NCBI GenBank assembly: GCA_009692065.1 | Contig: SHZY01000004.1 | Coordinates: 1 to 64,000, forward strand | DNA length: 64,000 nucleotides | Reading direction: 5' to 3' | Source of the DNA: Gemmataceae bacterium | GTDB lineage: Bacteria > Planctomycetota > Planctomycetia > Gemmatales > Gemmataceae | In this document: positions 18,936 through 27,942 of the stretch, in pieces | Layout: every line of letters begins with the position of its first letter | How positions within the stretch are numbered: position 1 is the stretch's first letter | Program-made: the position numbers and the translations under genes | The notes under the pieces: generated by a model | What the model was told of the DNA's origin: nothing | Database searches by the model: none | Seen by the model: only the letters and a program-made list of their open reading frames with translations

Positions 18936-21818
18936 TCAGCGGTTCTTGGGATTCGTGAATCGATTGTACGCATCCAGTATTTCCGGCGGCGGCAGCGAGT
19001 TTCCCGCGTCCAGGGGCGTGTTGCGGGTCCCCTTGCCCTCGACAAGACTTGGCCCCACGCTTGACAATGTGCCCCCTTGGCCCAGCAGGGCTTTTTTCTC
19101 GGCGTCGCGAATCTGCTGAGCGTTGAGCCGGCGCACCAGCGCGTCGTAAGATTGCATCGACTTCACATAGCGTTGCCAATCGGTCTGGCTGAGCCCGGCC
19201 TTCTTCAAGAAGTCAGGCGTCACGCGTTTCTTCCAGTCATCGAGCTGCATCTGGCCGAGCTTGGCGGTGAACTCGCGATTGACGGCGGCCGCCTTGATGT
19301 CGTCGATAACACCTTTCGTTGGTCCGCCTGAGCCAAAAGTGTTCGGGCCGTTCTTCTCCTCCAAGCCGGTTTTGGGATCGCGGCCGTTCTGCTTCAGGAT
19401 CTCTGGGAGGAGGGCGCGCAGACGGGGATCGTTAGAATCAGCGCCGAGCTTGGCCAGCGCCTTGGCGGCCTCGTCGGCTTTGCCGTCGCGGTCGGAGAGT
19501 TGCTCGACGAGCTGGGCGACCTGGCCTGGCGCCGGCTCCTGTTTGCCGGTGCTGGGCCCATCGCCGCGCGCATCGCCCGCGCCGGGCCCTTCTTCTAGTT
19601 TCGGCTCCGCCTTGGCCGAGCCGGCGTCGGCCATCATGCCCCCTTTGGCCTTGGCGCCGGGCTGCGTCGGATTCATGGCCGACTGCTGATCCTTGTTGGA
19701 CGTGTCGGGGCCTTGCTGCTCGATCCCCTTGGCGCTCCCCTCGGCCGGACCGTCTTTGGCCGTCTCTTTCTCGCCGTTGTCCTTCGGCTTGCCTGGGTCA
19801 CCCTGGCCTTGTCCCTTGTCGCTGCCGGCGTCATCAGGCGACATCGGCGCTTGGTTTTTCGCCTGGGGCTCAGCGCCGGCGTCGCCCGGCTGGGGGCCGT
19901 CCTTCTTGTCGGCGCTTGGCTGCTCGGCCGATTTGGCGCCGCCGCGATCCTGCTCTTTTTTTGTCTGATTGAGCTTGTCCTCGGTCTTCTTGTTTTCTTG
20001 CTTGGCGGCATTGAGCTGCTTCTGCGGATCTGGCTCCCCTGTTCCGCCGGCTCGTTTTTCCTTCTTGTCCTGATTCTCTTTGGCGTGCGCGCTGTCCTGC
20101 TGCTTGGCGTGCTCTTTTTGCCGCTGGAGGGCTTTGTCACGCTGCGCCTTGGCCTGCGCGGGCGCCTGGGCCTTGGCAAGAGTAATCTTGTAGATAGGAC
20201 TATTCCCAAGCCGGCCCTTGGGATCGGGCGTGTCGGTGCAATCGGCGGCTTCGACCCAGTATTCGAGCATGCTGCCAACGGCAGGCCGCCAGATTACCCC
20301 CTTGTCGTCCTTGATTTCGTCGAGAGCCAGGATTTCCAGGTAGTCGATCCGGTCGTGAAAACTGCCGTCGTCAAGTCGGAACGACTCCCCAGGGCGATAC
20401 GGTTTGGACAGCAGCAACACCTTGGGCCCGGTGAGCGTGCGCAGGTGCAACGTCAGCGCTTTGAGGCCAATGTCGCTGGTTGTAAATCCCGCTACCTCCA
20501 GGGTGCCGTTTTCCGCCATCGATACATCCTTGCCAGGCTGGGTCAGCACGACCTGGGGAGCTTCATCTTCGGGCACCTGGATGCTGTACCATTCGCGATC
20601 GCAGTTCTCCTCATCCGTGGTGGTCGTGAAGAGCACGCGAAATTGGCCCGCCTGCTCCAGCGTCAGCTTGCACGCGAAGGCCTGCGGCTCGTTGGGCAGC
20701 AGGCGAATCGGCAGCGCCGCCTTGGCGTCTTTCAGAAGCAATTCAACGCCGGCCTTCTTCACCGGCCGGCTCGTGTACACGATCATCGCGACTTCGCTGC
20801 CGCGCGGGCCGTGAATCAGTGGCTTGGCGAAGTCGCGATTGGGGAAGACGACGGTCCGGTTGGGCAGCTTGCGATAAGCGCGATGCTGATACGCGATCTC
20901 AAACTTCGTGACATGGGCGGGGCCGCGCACGCGCACTTGGTGCTCCGGCGTCTCGGCGTCGCCGGCGCTGACCTTGTAGGTGAAGCCGGTGCGAATCTCC
21001 GTCGGCTGCAACTGCGCTGTCCAGGTCGTGTCGGTTTGCTGGAGCGGTAGGGTGCGAAAGTCCTCGTTGGGTTGATAGCGATAGTGCAACGTCGGCGCGT
21101 CGGCGCGAATTCCAGTTGGAAAGCTCCCGTCGATTTTGGCGACGAACGCGATCGACTGCGTCGGCAGCACCTCGGCGCCGCCGGCATCCGGCTGCACGAG
21201 CGTGATCTGCGTGCGCGTCACCAGCGCCGGCGTGTAGAACGGGTAGAAGCCTCGCAACAGGGACGACAGGAGCGCTGGCGGGCCGAACGCGAGCAGTACC
21301 AGCAAACCAATGGTCGGCATACCGAGGATACCGAGCAGGAGCCAATTCTTGCGCTGGCGGACGGTTTGGTCCGCGTCGGCTTCCTGCATCTGTTCCTCGG
21401 CACGGGTGCTGAGGGTTTTTTGAAAGGCGGAAGGGATGTCCTCGTCGTGCAGGTCGAGCCAGTTGATCAGGCTATTCTTGGCATCGGGCAGAGTCTGTTC
21501 GAGTTGATGGGCGACGTAGTACGGATTGACGCTGCGAAAGAAGGCCCGCGCCGTTTGCACCAGTGCGAAGGCGAGAACGAGGAGAAACGCCGCGTAGCCG
21601 ATCCAGCGTGTCGCCTCCACGGCCTGTGCCGTCGAGCTGCCGACGAACCAATCGAAGCCGCCGACGAGGAACGCATAGACGAAGATAATGAGAGAGAGGA
21701 CGAGCAGATGCGCGACGCGATCGACGTGGCGGATGCGCGCGCATAGGTCGGCAAACTTGCGTTGCAAATACGTGGCCGATTTCGAGGAAGACTTGCGTGT
21801 TTCCAGATCGGTCGCCAT
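18936..21818 (-). CDS. DUF4175-like large membrane protein
   Basis: Protein of 960 residues. Two hydrophobic segments near the N-terminus (VAHLLVLSLIIFVYAFLVGG and WIGYAAFLLVLAFALVQTA) and a third near residue 160 (LLLGILGMPTIGLLVLLAFG) anchor it. A beta-rich extracytoplasmic part (residues ~190-535) follows, reminiscent of DUF4175/BatA-associated proteins. Residues ~540-770 are a low-complexity linker rich in Lys, Gln, Glu, Ala, Gly and Pro. A conserved helical C-terminus (DDWKKRVTPDFLKKAGLSQTDWQRYVKSM) ends the chain. Such proteins often accompany MoxR/DUF58/BatD genes in planctomycetes; here the DUF58 pair lies 30 kb away. The function is unknown, perhaps envelope assembly. Confidence 0.8.
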   Translation of the reverse strand: MATDLETRKSSSKSATYLQRKFADLCARIRHVDRVAHLLVLSLIIFVYAFLVGGFDWFVGSSTAQAVEATRWIGYAAFLLVLAFALVQTARAFFRSVNPYYVAHQLEQTLPDAKNSLINWLDLHDEDIPSAFQKTLSTRAEEQMQEADADQTVRQRKNWLLLGILGMPTIGLLVLLAFGPPALLSSLLRGFYPFYTPALVTRTQITLVQPDAGGAEVLPTQSIAFVAKIDGSFPTGIRADAPTLHYRYQPNEDFRTLPLQQTDTTWTAQLQPTEIRTGFTYKVSAGDAETPEHQVRVRGPAHVTKFEIAYQHRAYRKLPNRTVVFPNRDFAKPLIHGPRGSEVAMIVYTSRPVKKAGVELLLKDAKAALPIRLLPNEPQAFACKLTLEQAGQFRVLFTTTTDEENCDREWYSIQVPEDEAPQVVLTQPGKDVSMAENGTLEVAGFTTSDIGLKALTLHLRTLTGPKVLLLSKPYRPGESFRLDDGSFHDRIDYLEILALDEIKDDKGVIWRPAVGSMLEYWVEAADCTDTPDPKGRLGNSPIYKITLAKAQAPAQAKAQRDKALQRQKEHAKQQDSAHAKENQDKKEKRAGGTGEPDPQKQLNAAKQENKKTEDKLNQTKKEQDRGGAKSAEQPSADKKDGPQPGDAGAEPQAKNQAPMSPDDAGSDKGQGQGDPGKPKDNGEKETAKDGPAEGSAKGIEQQGPDTSNKDQQSAMNPTQPGAKAKGGMMADAGSAKAEPKLEEGPGAGDARGDGPSTGKQEPAPGQVAQLVEQLSDRDGKADEAAKALAKLGADSNDPRLRALLPEILKQNGRDPKTGLEEKNGPNTFGSGGPTKGVIDDIKAAAVNREFTAKLGQMQLDDWKKRVTPDFLKKAGLSQTDWQRYVKSMQSYDALVRRLNAQQIRDAEKKALLGQGGTLSSVGPSLVEGKGTRNTPLDAGNSLPPPEILDAYNRFTNPKNR

Positions 21819-21925
21819 GCTGGTCTCCGAGCCAACAGTGCACCCTCTTTCCCGAGTTGGCTGGAAGTTATTATAACGCCGGCGGGGACTGCTTCACAAT
21901 GGTTAATTTGCGAGTAGTCTAGACC

Positions 21926-21963
21926 TCACGTTCCGCGTGATGAATCCGTCACGCGGAGCGTGA
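21926..21963. repeat. Family K palindrome upstream of nikR
   Basis: Fifteen-base arms TCACGTTCCGCGTGA and TCACGCGGAGCGTGA, one mismatch, 8-base loop, ending 21 bases before the NikR start. The arms do not match the known NikR operator half-site (GTATGA), so it is treated as a dispersed repeat, but its position would let it affect nikR expression. Confidence 0.85.
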
Positions 21964-21984
21964 CGACCTCCCTGGAGACCCGCC

Positions 21985-22413
21985 ATGGCCGATTTGACGC
22001 GTGTCAGCATTTCGCTCGAAGAGAACTTGCTCGAAGCGTTCGACAAGCTGATCACGGCCAAGGGCTATGCCACGCGCAGCGAGGCGATCCGCGATCTCAT
22101 CCGCGACTTGTTGATTCGCCAGGAAGCACGCAGCAAACATGGCGAGCAGGTCGCCGTCGTCACCATGGTCTACGATCATCACGCCCGGGAACTCGCCGCC
22201 AAACTGATCGACAAGCAGCACCACCATCACGATCTGGTCGTCTCCAGTTTGCACGTCCACCTCGGCGAACGGCATTGCCTGGAGGTCTCGGTGCTGCGGG
22301 GGCCTGGCCACAAGGTGATCCACCTTGGCGAAGAGCTGCTGGCGACGAAGGGGGTGCTCCACGGCGACATCACGTTCACCAGCGGCGAAGGGGCGTTGAA
22401 CAAGTTCAAGTGA
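21985..22413 (+). CDS. nikR: Nickel-responsive regulator NikR
   Basis: Transcription factor of 142 residues. Residues 1-50 form a ribbon-helix-helix DNA-binding domain (LTRVSISLEENLLEAFDKLI, TRSEAIRDLIRDLL). The C-terminal ACT-like domain has the nickel site: a histidine in QHHHH, then HVH and a cysteine five residues later (HVHLGERHC), matching the square-planar His-His-His-Cys set of E. coli NikR. In the family it represses nickel uptake genes when nickel is plentiful. No nickel transporter or urease/hydrogenase gene is in the window, so the targets lie elsewhere. Start ATG 21985 follows CCTGGAGACCCGCC. Confidence 0.95.
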   Translation: MADLTRVSISLEENLLEAFDKLITAKGYATRSEAIRDLIRDLLIRQEARSKHGEQVAVVTMVYDHHARELAAKLIDKQHHHHDLVVSSLHVHLGERHCLEVSVLRGPGHKVIHLGEELLATKGVLHGDITFTSGEGALNKFK

Positions 22414-22414
22414 G

Positions 22415-23365
22415 TCAATTGCATTCCGCGACCAGCGGTTCCTCCAGCTCTTTCAAGTAGAACAACCGTCCCGCCAGCGTCGGCATGTAGGTGCTCGGAA
22501 TCCACGGCGTCGGCTCGTGCTGCAGGGTCATACGCAGCGACAGACCCTGCCATTGCATGCCGCGGCCGAACGTGCCGTCGGCGCCGCCGATGATGTGGTC
22601 CGCCGCCAGAAACAGCGCCGGACCGATGGTGTTCGCAAAGGCCGGCACCAGCGTCGTTCGGCTCTTGAAACTTGTCAGGGCGTTTTGCTCGATCGTCAAG
22701 GGATGCAAGCGAGCGCCGAGCCGATGCGTCTGCGACTTCCAGTCGGCTTCCGTCTTGAACTCGGCGGCGAAATGCGGCTCCCAGAATGCAATGTGGCAGA
22801 CCCGGCCGATGCCGAAGACGGTGTCGAGCTTCGCGCCTTTTTTCTTCAGGTCGGCGATCTGGGCGGCGTAGGTCGGCAGTTCACTCTTGAGCGCGAAATG
22901 GCGCTGCGACTTGGGCACCGTCGCGGAGCCGAGGGGGCCGTAGAAGACCTGCTCCATGGCGTACTGGAACGCGCCGGTGTTGTCGGACGGCAGCGTGTTG
23001 CCCTGGGCGTCGGCCCATTCGTCCATGTTGAAGCCGTGGACGTGAGCGCAGCTGACGCCCCATTCCTTGAGAAAATAAACCGCCCAGCGATACATCCCCA
23101 TTGGCCCGACGGGCAGGATGATCGCCAACGGCCTGCCCGCTTGCCCGGTCATCTGAATCTCGCGGGCAATCTCGTGGCCCATGTAGGTGTCGAAATCGGC
23201 CAACGAACCGCACGCCACCGGCTCGAACTTGGGGTTCCACCAGGCGCAGCGATTGAGCAGCGTCTCGCCGGCGCAATCGGCCAGGCGGTCGATTTTCTCG
23301 AGATCCCAGCCGGCGGGCAGAAAGCCTTCCATCATGGAGCCGCGGAAAGTTGTGAGCAAATTCAT
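22415..23365 (-). CDS. Glucosamine-6-phosphate deaminase-like isomerase
   Basis: Protein of 316 residues related to NagB/6-phosphogluconolactonase sugar-phosphate isomerases. Recognisable parts are the phosphate loop area [20 protein letters not shown], and the catalytic segment [15 protein letters not shown] with the [17 protein letters not shown] helix, then [20 protein letters not shown], equivalent to the GIGxDGHIAFNEPG loop of NagB but with RV for the Asp-Gly. The change at that loop makes true deaminase activity uncertain. Planctomycete genomes carry several such NagB-like proteins. It converges on nikR with one base between stops and is divergent from the next gene. Confidence 0.82.
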   Translation of the reverse strand: MNLLTTFRGSMMEGFLPAGWDLEKIDRLADCAGETLLNRCAWWNPKFEPVACGSLADFDTYMGHEIAREIQMTGQAGRPLAIILPVGPMGMYRWAVYFLKEWGVSCAHVHGFNMDEWADAQGNTLPSDNTGAFQYAMEQVFYGPLGSATVPKSQRHFALKSELPTYAAQIADLKKKGAKLDTVFGIGRVCHIAFWEPHFAAEFKTEADWKSQTHRLGARLHPLTIEQNALTSFKSRTTLVPAFANTIGPALFLAADHIIGGADGTFGRGMQWQGLSLRMTLQHEPTPWIPSTYMPTLAGRLFYLKELEEPLVAECN

Positions 23366-23457
23366 GGATCAACGGCCTTTCGAAGAACCAATAACCAGGT
23401 TGGCACGTAATGTACTTGAAAGAACGTCACACGGCATCCATTTTTTTGTCGGGAGCC

Positions 23458-23486
23458 TTGTTTTCCGTTCGATTCACTTGTATAAA
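23458..23486 (+). promoter_or_regulatory. Sigma70-like promoter
   Basis: TTGTTT (23458-23463), 17-base spacer, TATAAA (23481-23486), with a start point expected near 23493 and a leader of about 68 bases to the gene at 23561. It sits in the divergent gap with the NagB-like gene. The -10 is good, the -35 only partial. Confidence 0.5.
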
Positions 23487-23560
23487 AATTTGGATTCCCG
23501 TTTTGCGGGCGATTTCAGCGATCTTCGGCACGAACATCCGGTTGCACCGGGAGGAATAAC

Positions 23561-24622
23561 ATGAATCTTTGGCGTTGGCTCGGCCTGTCGATGTTGGTTT
23601 TGGGCACGGTGTGCTTGATCGGCACCATGGAATTCTCTGCCTATGCAGGGGCCAAGGACAAGGCCCCCACGGAAAAATCCAAGGAAGTTGTCCCGCAGTC
23701 GGTTGCCAAGGGCGCCCTTGAGTTCAAGGCCTTTGATCCCGCCTCCTACCCCAAGGATAAAGCGGTCTTCTACCAGGAACAATGGACCGAAACCACGCAA
23801 AAGATGAAGGTCCTGGGGCAGGAAGTCGAGCAGAAGCAAGAACAGACCTTCCTCATCGAATGGACCATCCACGAAAAAGAAAAGGACGGCACGTTCGTCG
23901 TCACCCAGAAAATCATCGGCGTCGAGATGACCATCAACATCGGCGGCAACAAGATCACTTATAGCTCCAAGACTCCCGAAGCCAGCCAGCCGAAGAACCC
24001 GATGACCGACTTCTTCGCCCAGCTCCGCAAGAACCCCTTGAAGTTTTACATCAAGCCCGACCTGACTGTCATCAAGATCGACGGCCGCGATACGTTCATC
24101 AAGGAACTCGGCGCCATCAACCCGCAAATGCAAGGGTTGCTCAACGCCATTCTTAGCGAAGACGCTCTCAAGAAGATGGCCGAGCCGACCTGGTATGCCT
24201 TCCCCGAAAAGGGCGTCATTCCCGCCAGCAACACCTGGCAGAAGAAGAGCGAATTGAACCTCGGGCCGATTGGCAAGTACAACACCACCTTTGATTTCAC
24301 CCACAAGAAAACGGAAGGCGCCAAGGACAAGGAAAAGGATACGATCGAAATCAAGACCAAGCTCGAGTACACTGCCCCCGCCGACAAGGCCGGGCTCCCC
24401 TTCATCATCCACAGCGCCGACCTGAAGACCGATAGCGGCACCGGCACCGCCATCTTCGATCGCACCAAGGGCCGTTTCGATTCCACCGAAATCAACATGA
24501 ATCTGAGCGGTACTCTCGAAATCGAAGTCGGCAGCATGAAGACGAAGGTTGACCTCAACCAGAAGCAGACGGCCAAGTCCACCACCACGGACGACGTTCC
24601 TGGCGCCTGGAAAGCCAAGTAG
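23561..24622 (+). CDS. Secreted DUF6263-like protein
   Basis: Predicted exported protein of 353 residues with a signal peptide (MNLWRWLGLSMLVLGTVCLIG...). A strong GGGAGGAATAAC ribosome site precedes the ATG. The mature part is beta-rich and Lys/Thr-rich, with an alternating pattern of a lipocalin- or DUF6263-like barrel (WTETTQKMKVLGQEVEQKQE, KITYSSKTPEASQP, FPEKGVIPASNTWQKKSELN, GTAIFDRTKGRFDSTEI). No catalytic motif is seen. The family link is from general resemblance and is tentative. A good terminator follows the stop. Confidence 0.75.
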   Translation: MNLWRWLGLSMLVLGTVCLIGTMEFSAYAGAKDKAPTEKSKEVVPQSVAKGALEFKAFDPASYPKDKAVFYQEQWTETTQKMKVLGQEVEQKQEQTFLIEWTIHEKEKDGTFVVTQKIIGVEMTINIGGNKITYSSKTPEASQPKNPMTDFFAQLRKNPLKFYIKPDLTVIKIDGRDTFIKELGAINPQMQGLLNAILSEDALKKMAEPTWYAFPEKGVIPASNTWQKKSELNLGPIGKYNTTFDFTHKKTEGAKDKEKDTIEIKTKLEYTAPADKAGLPFIIHSADLKTDSGTGTAIFDRTKGRFDSTEINMNLSGTLEIEVGSMKTKVDLNQKQTAKSTTTDDVPGAWKAK

Positions 24623-24651
24623 TCTCACGCAAGAAACGTTCGACACGACTC

Positions 24652-24684
24652 AGCCGCAGCACCCCAAATGCTGCGGCTTTTTTT
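24652..24684 (+). terminator. Intrinsic terminator
   Basis: Ten-base-pair stem AGCCGCAGCA / TGCTGCGGCT with a 7-base loop (24652-24678), running directly into six more T. It ends the 23561 gene; the family G repeat begins five bases later. Confidence 0.88.
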
Positions 24685-24688
24685 GTTT

Positions 24689-24718
24689 CTCTCCCCTCTC
24701 CCCCCGGGAGAGGGGCCG
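24689..24718. repeat. Family G palindrome, intergenic copy (G2)
   Basis: Exact reverse complement of the 30 bases in the GNAT gene at 13445-13474, with arms CCCCTCTCCC and GGGAGAGGGG. It sits between a terminator and sucC. Confidence 0.95.
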
Positions 24719-24827
24719 GCGGTGAGGGTGCGTTATTCGTGTCGGCCCAACTGACGAATCGGCCCCCTCTCGCAAACGGCGCGTGCGAGATATATAAAAC
24801 CATGACCCTCGTGAAAAAGGCGATCTC

Positions 24828-26012
24828 ATGAAAATCCACGAATATCAAGCCAAAGAACTTCTCGCCGCAGCGGGCGCCGTCGTGCCGCGCGGCATCGTTG
24901 CTGCCAATGTCGCCGAGGTGATGTCGGCCTTCGACAAGATCGGTGGCCCGGTCGTTCTCAAGGCCCAGGTCCATGCGGGCGGCCGAGGCAAGGGGCGGTT
25001 CAAGAACAGCGGCGCCGATTTCGGCGGCGTCAAGTTCATCAAGAACCGCGACGACGTTGCCAAGATCGCCGACGTCATGTTCAAATACCCGCTCGTCACC
25101 AAGCAGACCGGCGAGGAGGGGCAGAAAGTCTCCAAGCTCCTCGTCCAGGAAGCCGCCGACATCGCCCGCGAGATCTACGTCGGCATGGTGCTTGATCGCA
25201 CCCTCGGCTTGCCGATACTGATGGCCTGCGCGGAAGGCGGCGTCGATATCGAAGAAGTCGCAGCACGCACGCCGGAGAAAATCCTGAAAGTCCCCGTCAG
25301 CCCCGAGACGGGCTTGCTGCCGTTCCAGGCGCGCCAGCTCGCGTTCGAGCTCGGCTTCGCCGGCGAACAAGTTGGACAGGCCGAGAAGATCATGCTGGCC
25401 CTGTCGAAGGTCTTCCTCGAAAAAGATTGCAGCCTGGCCGAGATCAACCCGCTGGTCGTTTCCCCCAAGGGGGACGTGATCGTGCTCGATGCCAAGATTA
25501 CCTTCGACGATAACGCCCTGTTCCGCCATCCCGATATTGAGAAGCTGCTCGACGAGGGTGAAGAAAATCCCGCCGAGCTGCGCGCCGCCCGCGCGGGCTT
25601 GAGCTTCATCAGCCTGCACGGCAACATCGGCTGTCTGGTCAACGGCGCCGGCCTGGCGATGAGCACGATGGATATCATCAAGTACCACGGCGGCGAGCCG
25701 GCGAACTTCCTCGACGTCGGCGGCGGCGCCAACAAGGACCAGGTCACGGAAGCCTTGCGCATTCTCCTGAGCGATACGCGCGTCAAGGCGGTGCTCATCA
25801 ACATCTTCGGCGGCATCATGAAATGCGACACGATTGCCAACGCGGTCGTTGCGGCCTTCAAGGAGGTGCAGCCGAAGGTGCCGTTCGTGGTGCGCCTGGA
25901 GGGGACCAACGTCGCCGACGGGCGCAAAATCTTGCAAGAGAGCGGTTTGAATTTGACCACCGCGACGGATTTGACCGATGCTGCGAAGAAGGTGGTTGCC
26001 GCCGCGAAATGA
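24828..26012 (+). CDS. sucC: Succinate--CoA ligase, ADP-forming, beta subunit
   Basis: Beta subunit of succinyl-CoA synthetase, 394 residues, which converts succinyl-CoA to succinate with ATP or GTP formation in the citric acid cycle. The ATP-grasp N-terminus ([36 protein letters not shown]) and the CoA-ligase C-terminal part ([60 protein letters not shown]) are complete. A TATATAAAA stretch about 38 bases upstream might serve as a -10. The alpha subunit sucD is usually the next gene but is missing here, so it must be encoded elsewhere. Confidence 0.97.
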   Translation: MKIHEYQAKELLAAAGAVVPRGIVAANVAEVMSAFDKIGGPVVLKAQVHAGGRGKGRFKNSGADFGGVKFIKNRDDVAKIADVMFKYPLVTKQTGEEGQKVSKLLVQEAADIAREIYVGMVLDRTLGLPILMACAEGGVDIEEVAARTPEKILKVPVSPETGLLPFQARQLAFELGFAGEQVGQAEKIMLALSKVFLEKDCSLAEINPLVVSPKGDVIVLDAKITFDDNALFRHPDIEKLLDEGEENPAELRAARAGLSFISLHGNIGCLVNGAGLAMSTMDIIKYHGGEPANFLDVGGGANKDQVTEALRILLSDTRVKAVLINIFGGIMKCDTIANAVVAAFKEVQPKVPFVVRLEGTNVADGRKILQESGLNLTTATDLTDAAKKVVAAAK

Positions 26013-26022
26013 ACCGTGTCCC

Positions 26023-26060
26023 CGTTTAGCGCTCGCCCGGCGGCCCGCGAGCGCTAAACG
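26023..26060. repeat. Family A inverted repeat (A3)
   Basis: Perfect 14-base arms CGTTTAGCGCTCGC (26023-26036) and GCGAGCGCTAAACG (26047-26060), 10-base loop, filling the gap between sucC and the CbiE/CbiT gene. Confidence 0.95.
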
Positions 26061-26075
26061 AATCGGACGATTCCC

Positions 26076-27335
26076 GTGAACGTCGATTCCAAAATCCACA
26101 TCATCGGCATCGGCAGCGACGGCCTGCAAGGCCTCACGGGGAAGCCGCGCGAGCTCCTGCAGTCGGCCGAGCTCATCCTCGGCGCCGAGCCCACGCTCGC
26201 GCTGGTTCCGGAGATCACGGCCCAGCGCCTCGCCATCGGCCCCAACCTGCCCGAAGTCGTGCAGACGCTCGAAACCCATTTCGGCAAGAAGCGCATGGTG
26301 GTCGTCGCCAGCGGCGATCCGCTCTTCTACGGCGTCGCGCGTTATCTGTGCGACAAGGTCGGCGAGGAACGCTTCGAGGTTTGGCCTCACGTGAGCAGCA
26401 TGCAGCTTGCTTTCGCCCGCATCAAGGAATCGTGGGAAGAGGCGTACCTGACCAACCTGGCGACCCATTCGCTCGAAAGTGTGATCGACCGGATCCGCAC
26501 TGCCGACACCGTCGGCATCTTCACCAGCGACGAGGAAGACCCGCCGACCATTGCCAAGCAGCTTCTCGCCCGCGGCCTCGATTACTTCCGCGCGTTTGTG
26601 TGCGAAAACCTCGGCGCCCCCGACGAGCGCGTCACGCAGGGCGAATTGCTGGAAATTCAGGAGATGGAGTTCGATGCGCTCAACGTCATGATCCTCAAGC
26701 GCAAGCCGGGCCGGCCCGATCAGCAACGCAGCCCGCACCAGTTCCGTCGCTTCGGCAACCCCGACGACGCCTTCATCCAGTCACGACCCAAGAGCGGTCT
26801 GATCACGCAGGCGGAAGTCCGGGCCATCGCGCTCGCGCAGCTCGACGTGCAGCCCGGCAACGTCGTCTGGGACATCGGCGCCGGCTCGGGATCGGTCGCC
26901 ATCGAAGCCGCCCAGCTTGCGGCCGGCGGCATGGTGTACGCCATCGAGCAAGACGTTGCCGACTATCATCTGATCGTCGCCAACGCGCAAACCTTCGGCG
27001 TGAAAAACCTGACGCCGATCCATGGCCATGCCCCTGCCGTCTTCACCGGGCTGCCGGCGCCCGACGCCGTCTTTGTCGGCGGCATTCGCCAGGAAGCCTC
27101 GCGCCTGCTCGCCGCAGCTTTCAAAGCCCTGCGTCCCGGCGGCCGGCTGGTGGTAAACGTCGCCTCGGTGGAAGGGTTGAGCGCCGTCTACGCGGCTCTC
27201 AAAGAAATCGCGTCGCCCGTGCAAGGGATGCTCATCAATATTGCGCGTGGGAACGAGCAACTGGAAACACTCCGTTTCGAGGCGCTCAATCCGACGTTCC
27301 TCTTGACGGTGACCAAGCCGGTCGTCAAGCTTTGA
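26076..27335 (+). CDS. cobL: Precorrin-6Y methyltransferase (CbiE/CbiT fusion)
   Basis: Cobalamin-pathway enzyme of 419 residues. Residues ~1-210 are a CbiE tetrapyrrole C5-methyltransferase domain (IIGIGSDGLQGLTGKPRELL, VVVASGDPLFYGVARYL, FEVWPHVSSMQLAFARI). Residues ~235-419 are CbiT, the C15-methylating and decarboxylating domain, with the SAM-binding motif VVWDIGAGSGSVAIEAAQL. The two-domain fusion corresponds to CobL. The start is GTG at 26076. It is the only corrin-ring gene here; the B12-dependent mutase at 37069 is a possible user of the cofactor. The translated chain runs without interruption to TKPVVKL. Confidence 0.95.
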   Translation: MNVDSKIHIIGIGSDGLQGLTGKPRELLQSAELILGAEPTLALVPEITAQRLAIGPNLPEVVQTLETHFGKKRMVVVASGDPLFYGVARYLCDKVGEERFEVWPHVSSMQLAFARIKESWEEAYLTNLATHSLESVIDRIRTADTVGIFTSDEEDPPTIAKQLLARGLDYFRAFVCENLGAPDERVTQGELLEIQEMEFDALNVMILKRKPGRPDQQRSPHQFRRFGNPDDAFIQSRPKSGLITQAEVRAIALAQLDVQPGNVVWDIGAGSGSVAIEAAQLAAGGMVYAIEQDVADYHLIVANAQTFGVKNLTPIHGHAPAVFTGLPAPDAVFVGGIRQEASRLLAAAFKALRPGGRLVVNVASVEGLSAVYAALKEIASPVQGMLINIARGNEQLETLRFEALNPTFLLTVTKPVVKL

Positions 27336-27370
27336 GGAATGTGCAAAGAATAACGTTCTGGTTTTGTTCA

Positions 27371-27424
27371 CCGCTTGCGGCCTAGCGATCGCGTGTCGCC
27401 TTGCGAGCGCTAAGCCGCAAGCGG
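27371..27424. repeat. Family B inverted repeat (B1)
   Basis: CCGCTTGCGGCCTAGCG (left) and CGCTAAGCCGCAAGCGG (right), one mismatch, in the gap between cobL and the DUF2752 gene. First of seven family B copies in the window. Confidence 0.92.
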
Positions 27425-27455
27425 CAAAATCGGGAAGGCTTGAAAACCAACTACC

Positions 27456-27917
27456 ATGTCCAGCGAAATATCCGCTCCTGATCCCGTCTTTCCGGACGCG
27501 CCTGCGAGCCGCTGGAGCAATCGTATCCTGGTGGTGTTGTTCGCCGCCGTCGTGGCGCCGGTCGGCGCGAGCGTGCTGTATGCATTTCCGCCGACGGAGT
27601 ATTCGTTCCTGCCGTGCTGGTTTAACCTGCTCACCGGTATGCATTGCCCCGGCTGCGGCGCGACGCGCAGCGCGCATGCGCTGCTGCATGGCGAGTGGGA
27701 ACAGGCCGTCGCCTGGAACCCGCTCTTCGTGCTGGCCTTGCCCCTGCTGGTGTACGTTGGTTTCAGTACAACCTACGAAATGTGGACAGGCCGGCGGCTG
27801 GGCCCGCGCACGCCCGGCTGGGCGGTCACGTTCCTGCTTATCGTGCTGGTCGGTTTCTGGATCGTTCGCAATATTGACGTTTACCCGCTTAACCAGTTAG
27901 CGCCTCACGCGCTTTGA
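27456..27917 (+). CDS. DUF2752 membrane protein
   Basis: Membrane protein of 153 residues of the DUF2752 family, known by the motif CPGCGATRSAHALLHGEW found here near residue 66. Three hydrophobic segments are visible: ILVVLFAAVVAPVGASVLYA, PLFVLALPLLVYVGFSTTY and GWAVTFLLIVLVGFWIVRN. The paired cysteines could bind metal. The family function is unknown. A small exported membrane protein follows after 25 bases and may be co-expressed. Confidence 0.9.
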   Translation: MSSEISAPDPVFPDAPASRWSNRILVVLFAAVVAPVGASVLYAFPPTEYSFLPCWFNLLTGMHCPGCGATRSAHALLHGEWEQAVAWNPLFVLALPLLVYVGFSTTYEMWTGRRLGPRTPGWAVTFLLIVLVGFWIVRNIDVYPLNQLAPHAL

Positions 27918-27942
27918 CATTGTCGGCAGGACTGGGTGGAAC

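Noticed and set aside
21926..21963. Inverted repeat upstream of nikR as a NikR operator
   Set aside because: Arms do not resemble the GTATGA half-site and the 8-base spacing is wrong for NikR; the palindrome is more like the other dispersed repeats.
22415..23365. Calling the NagB-like protein a true glucosamine-6-phosphate deaminase
   Set aside because: The GIGxDGHIAF loop is changed to [10 protein letters not shown], losing the Asp-Gly of the active site, so only a family-level call is made.
24555..26738. Minus-strand open frame of 727 codons opposite sucC and cobL
   Set aside because: Two highly conserved genes lie on the other strand; the frame shows no family motif and has the Leu/Ala/Asp/Arg-rich make-up typical of antisense frames in GC-rich DNA.
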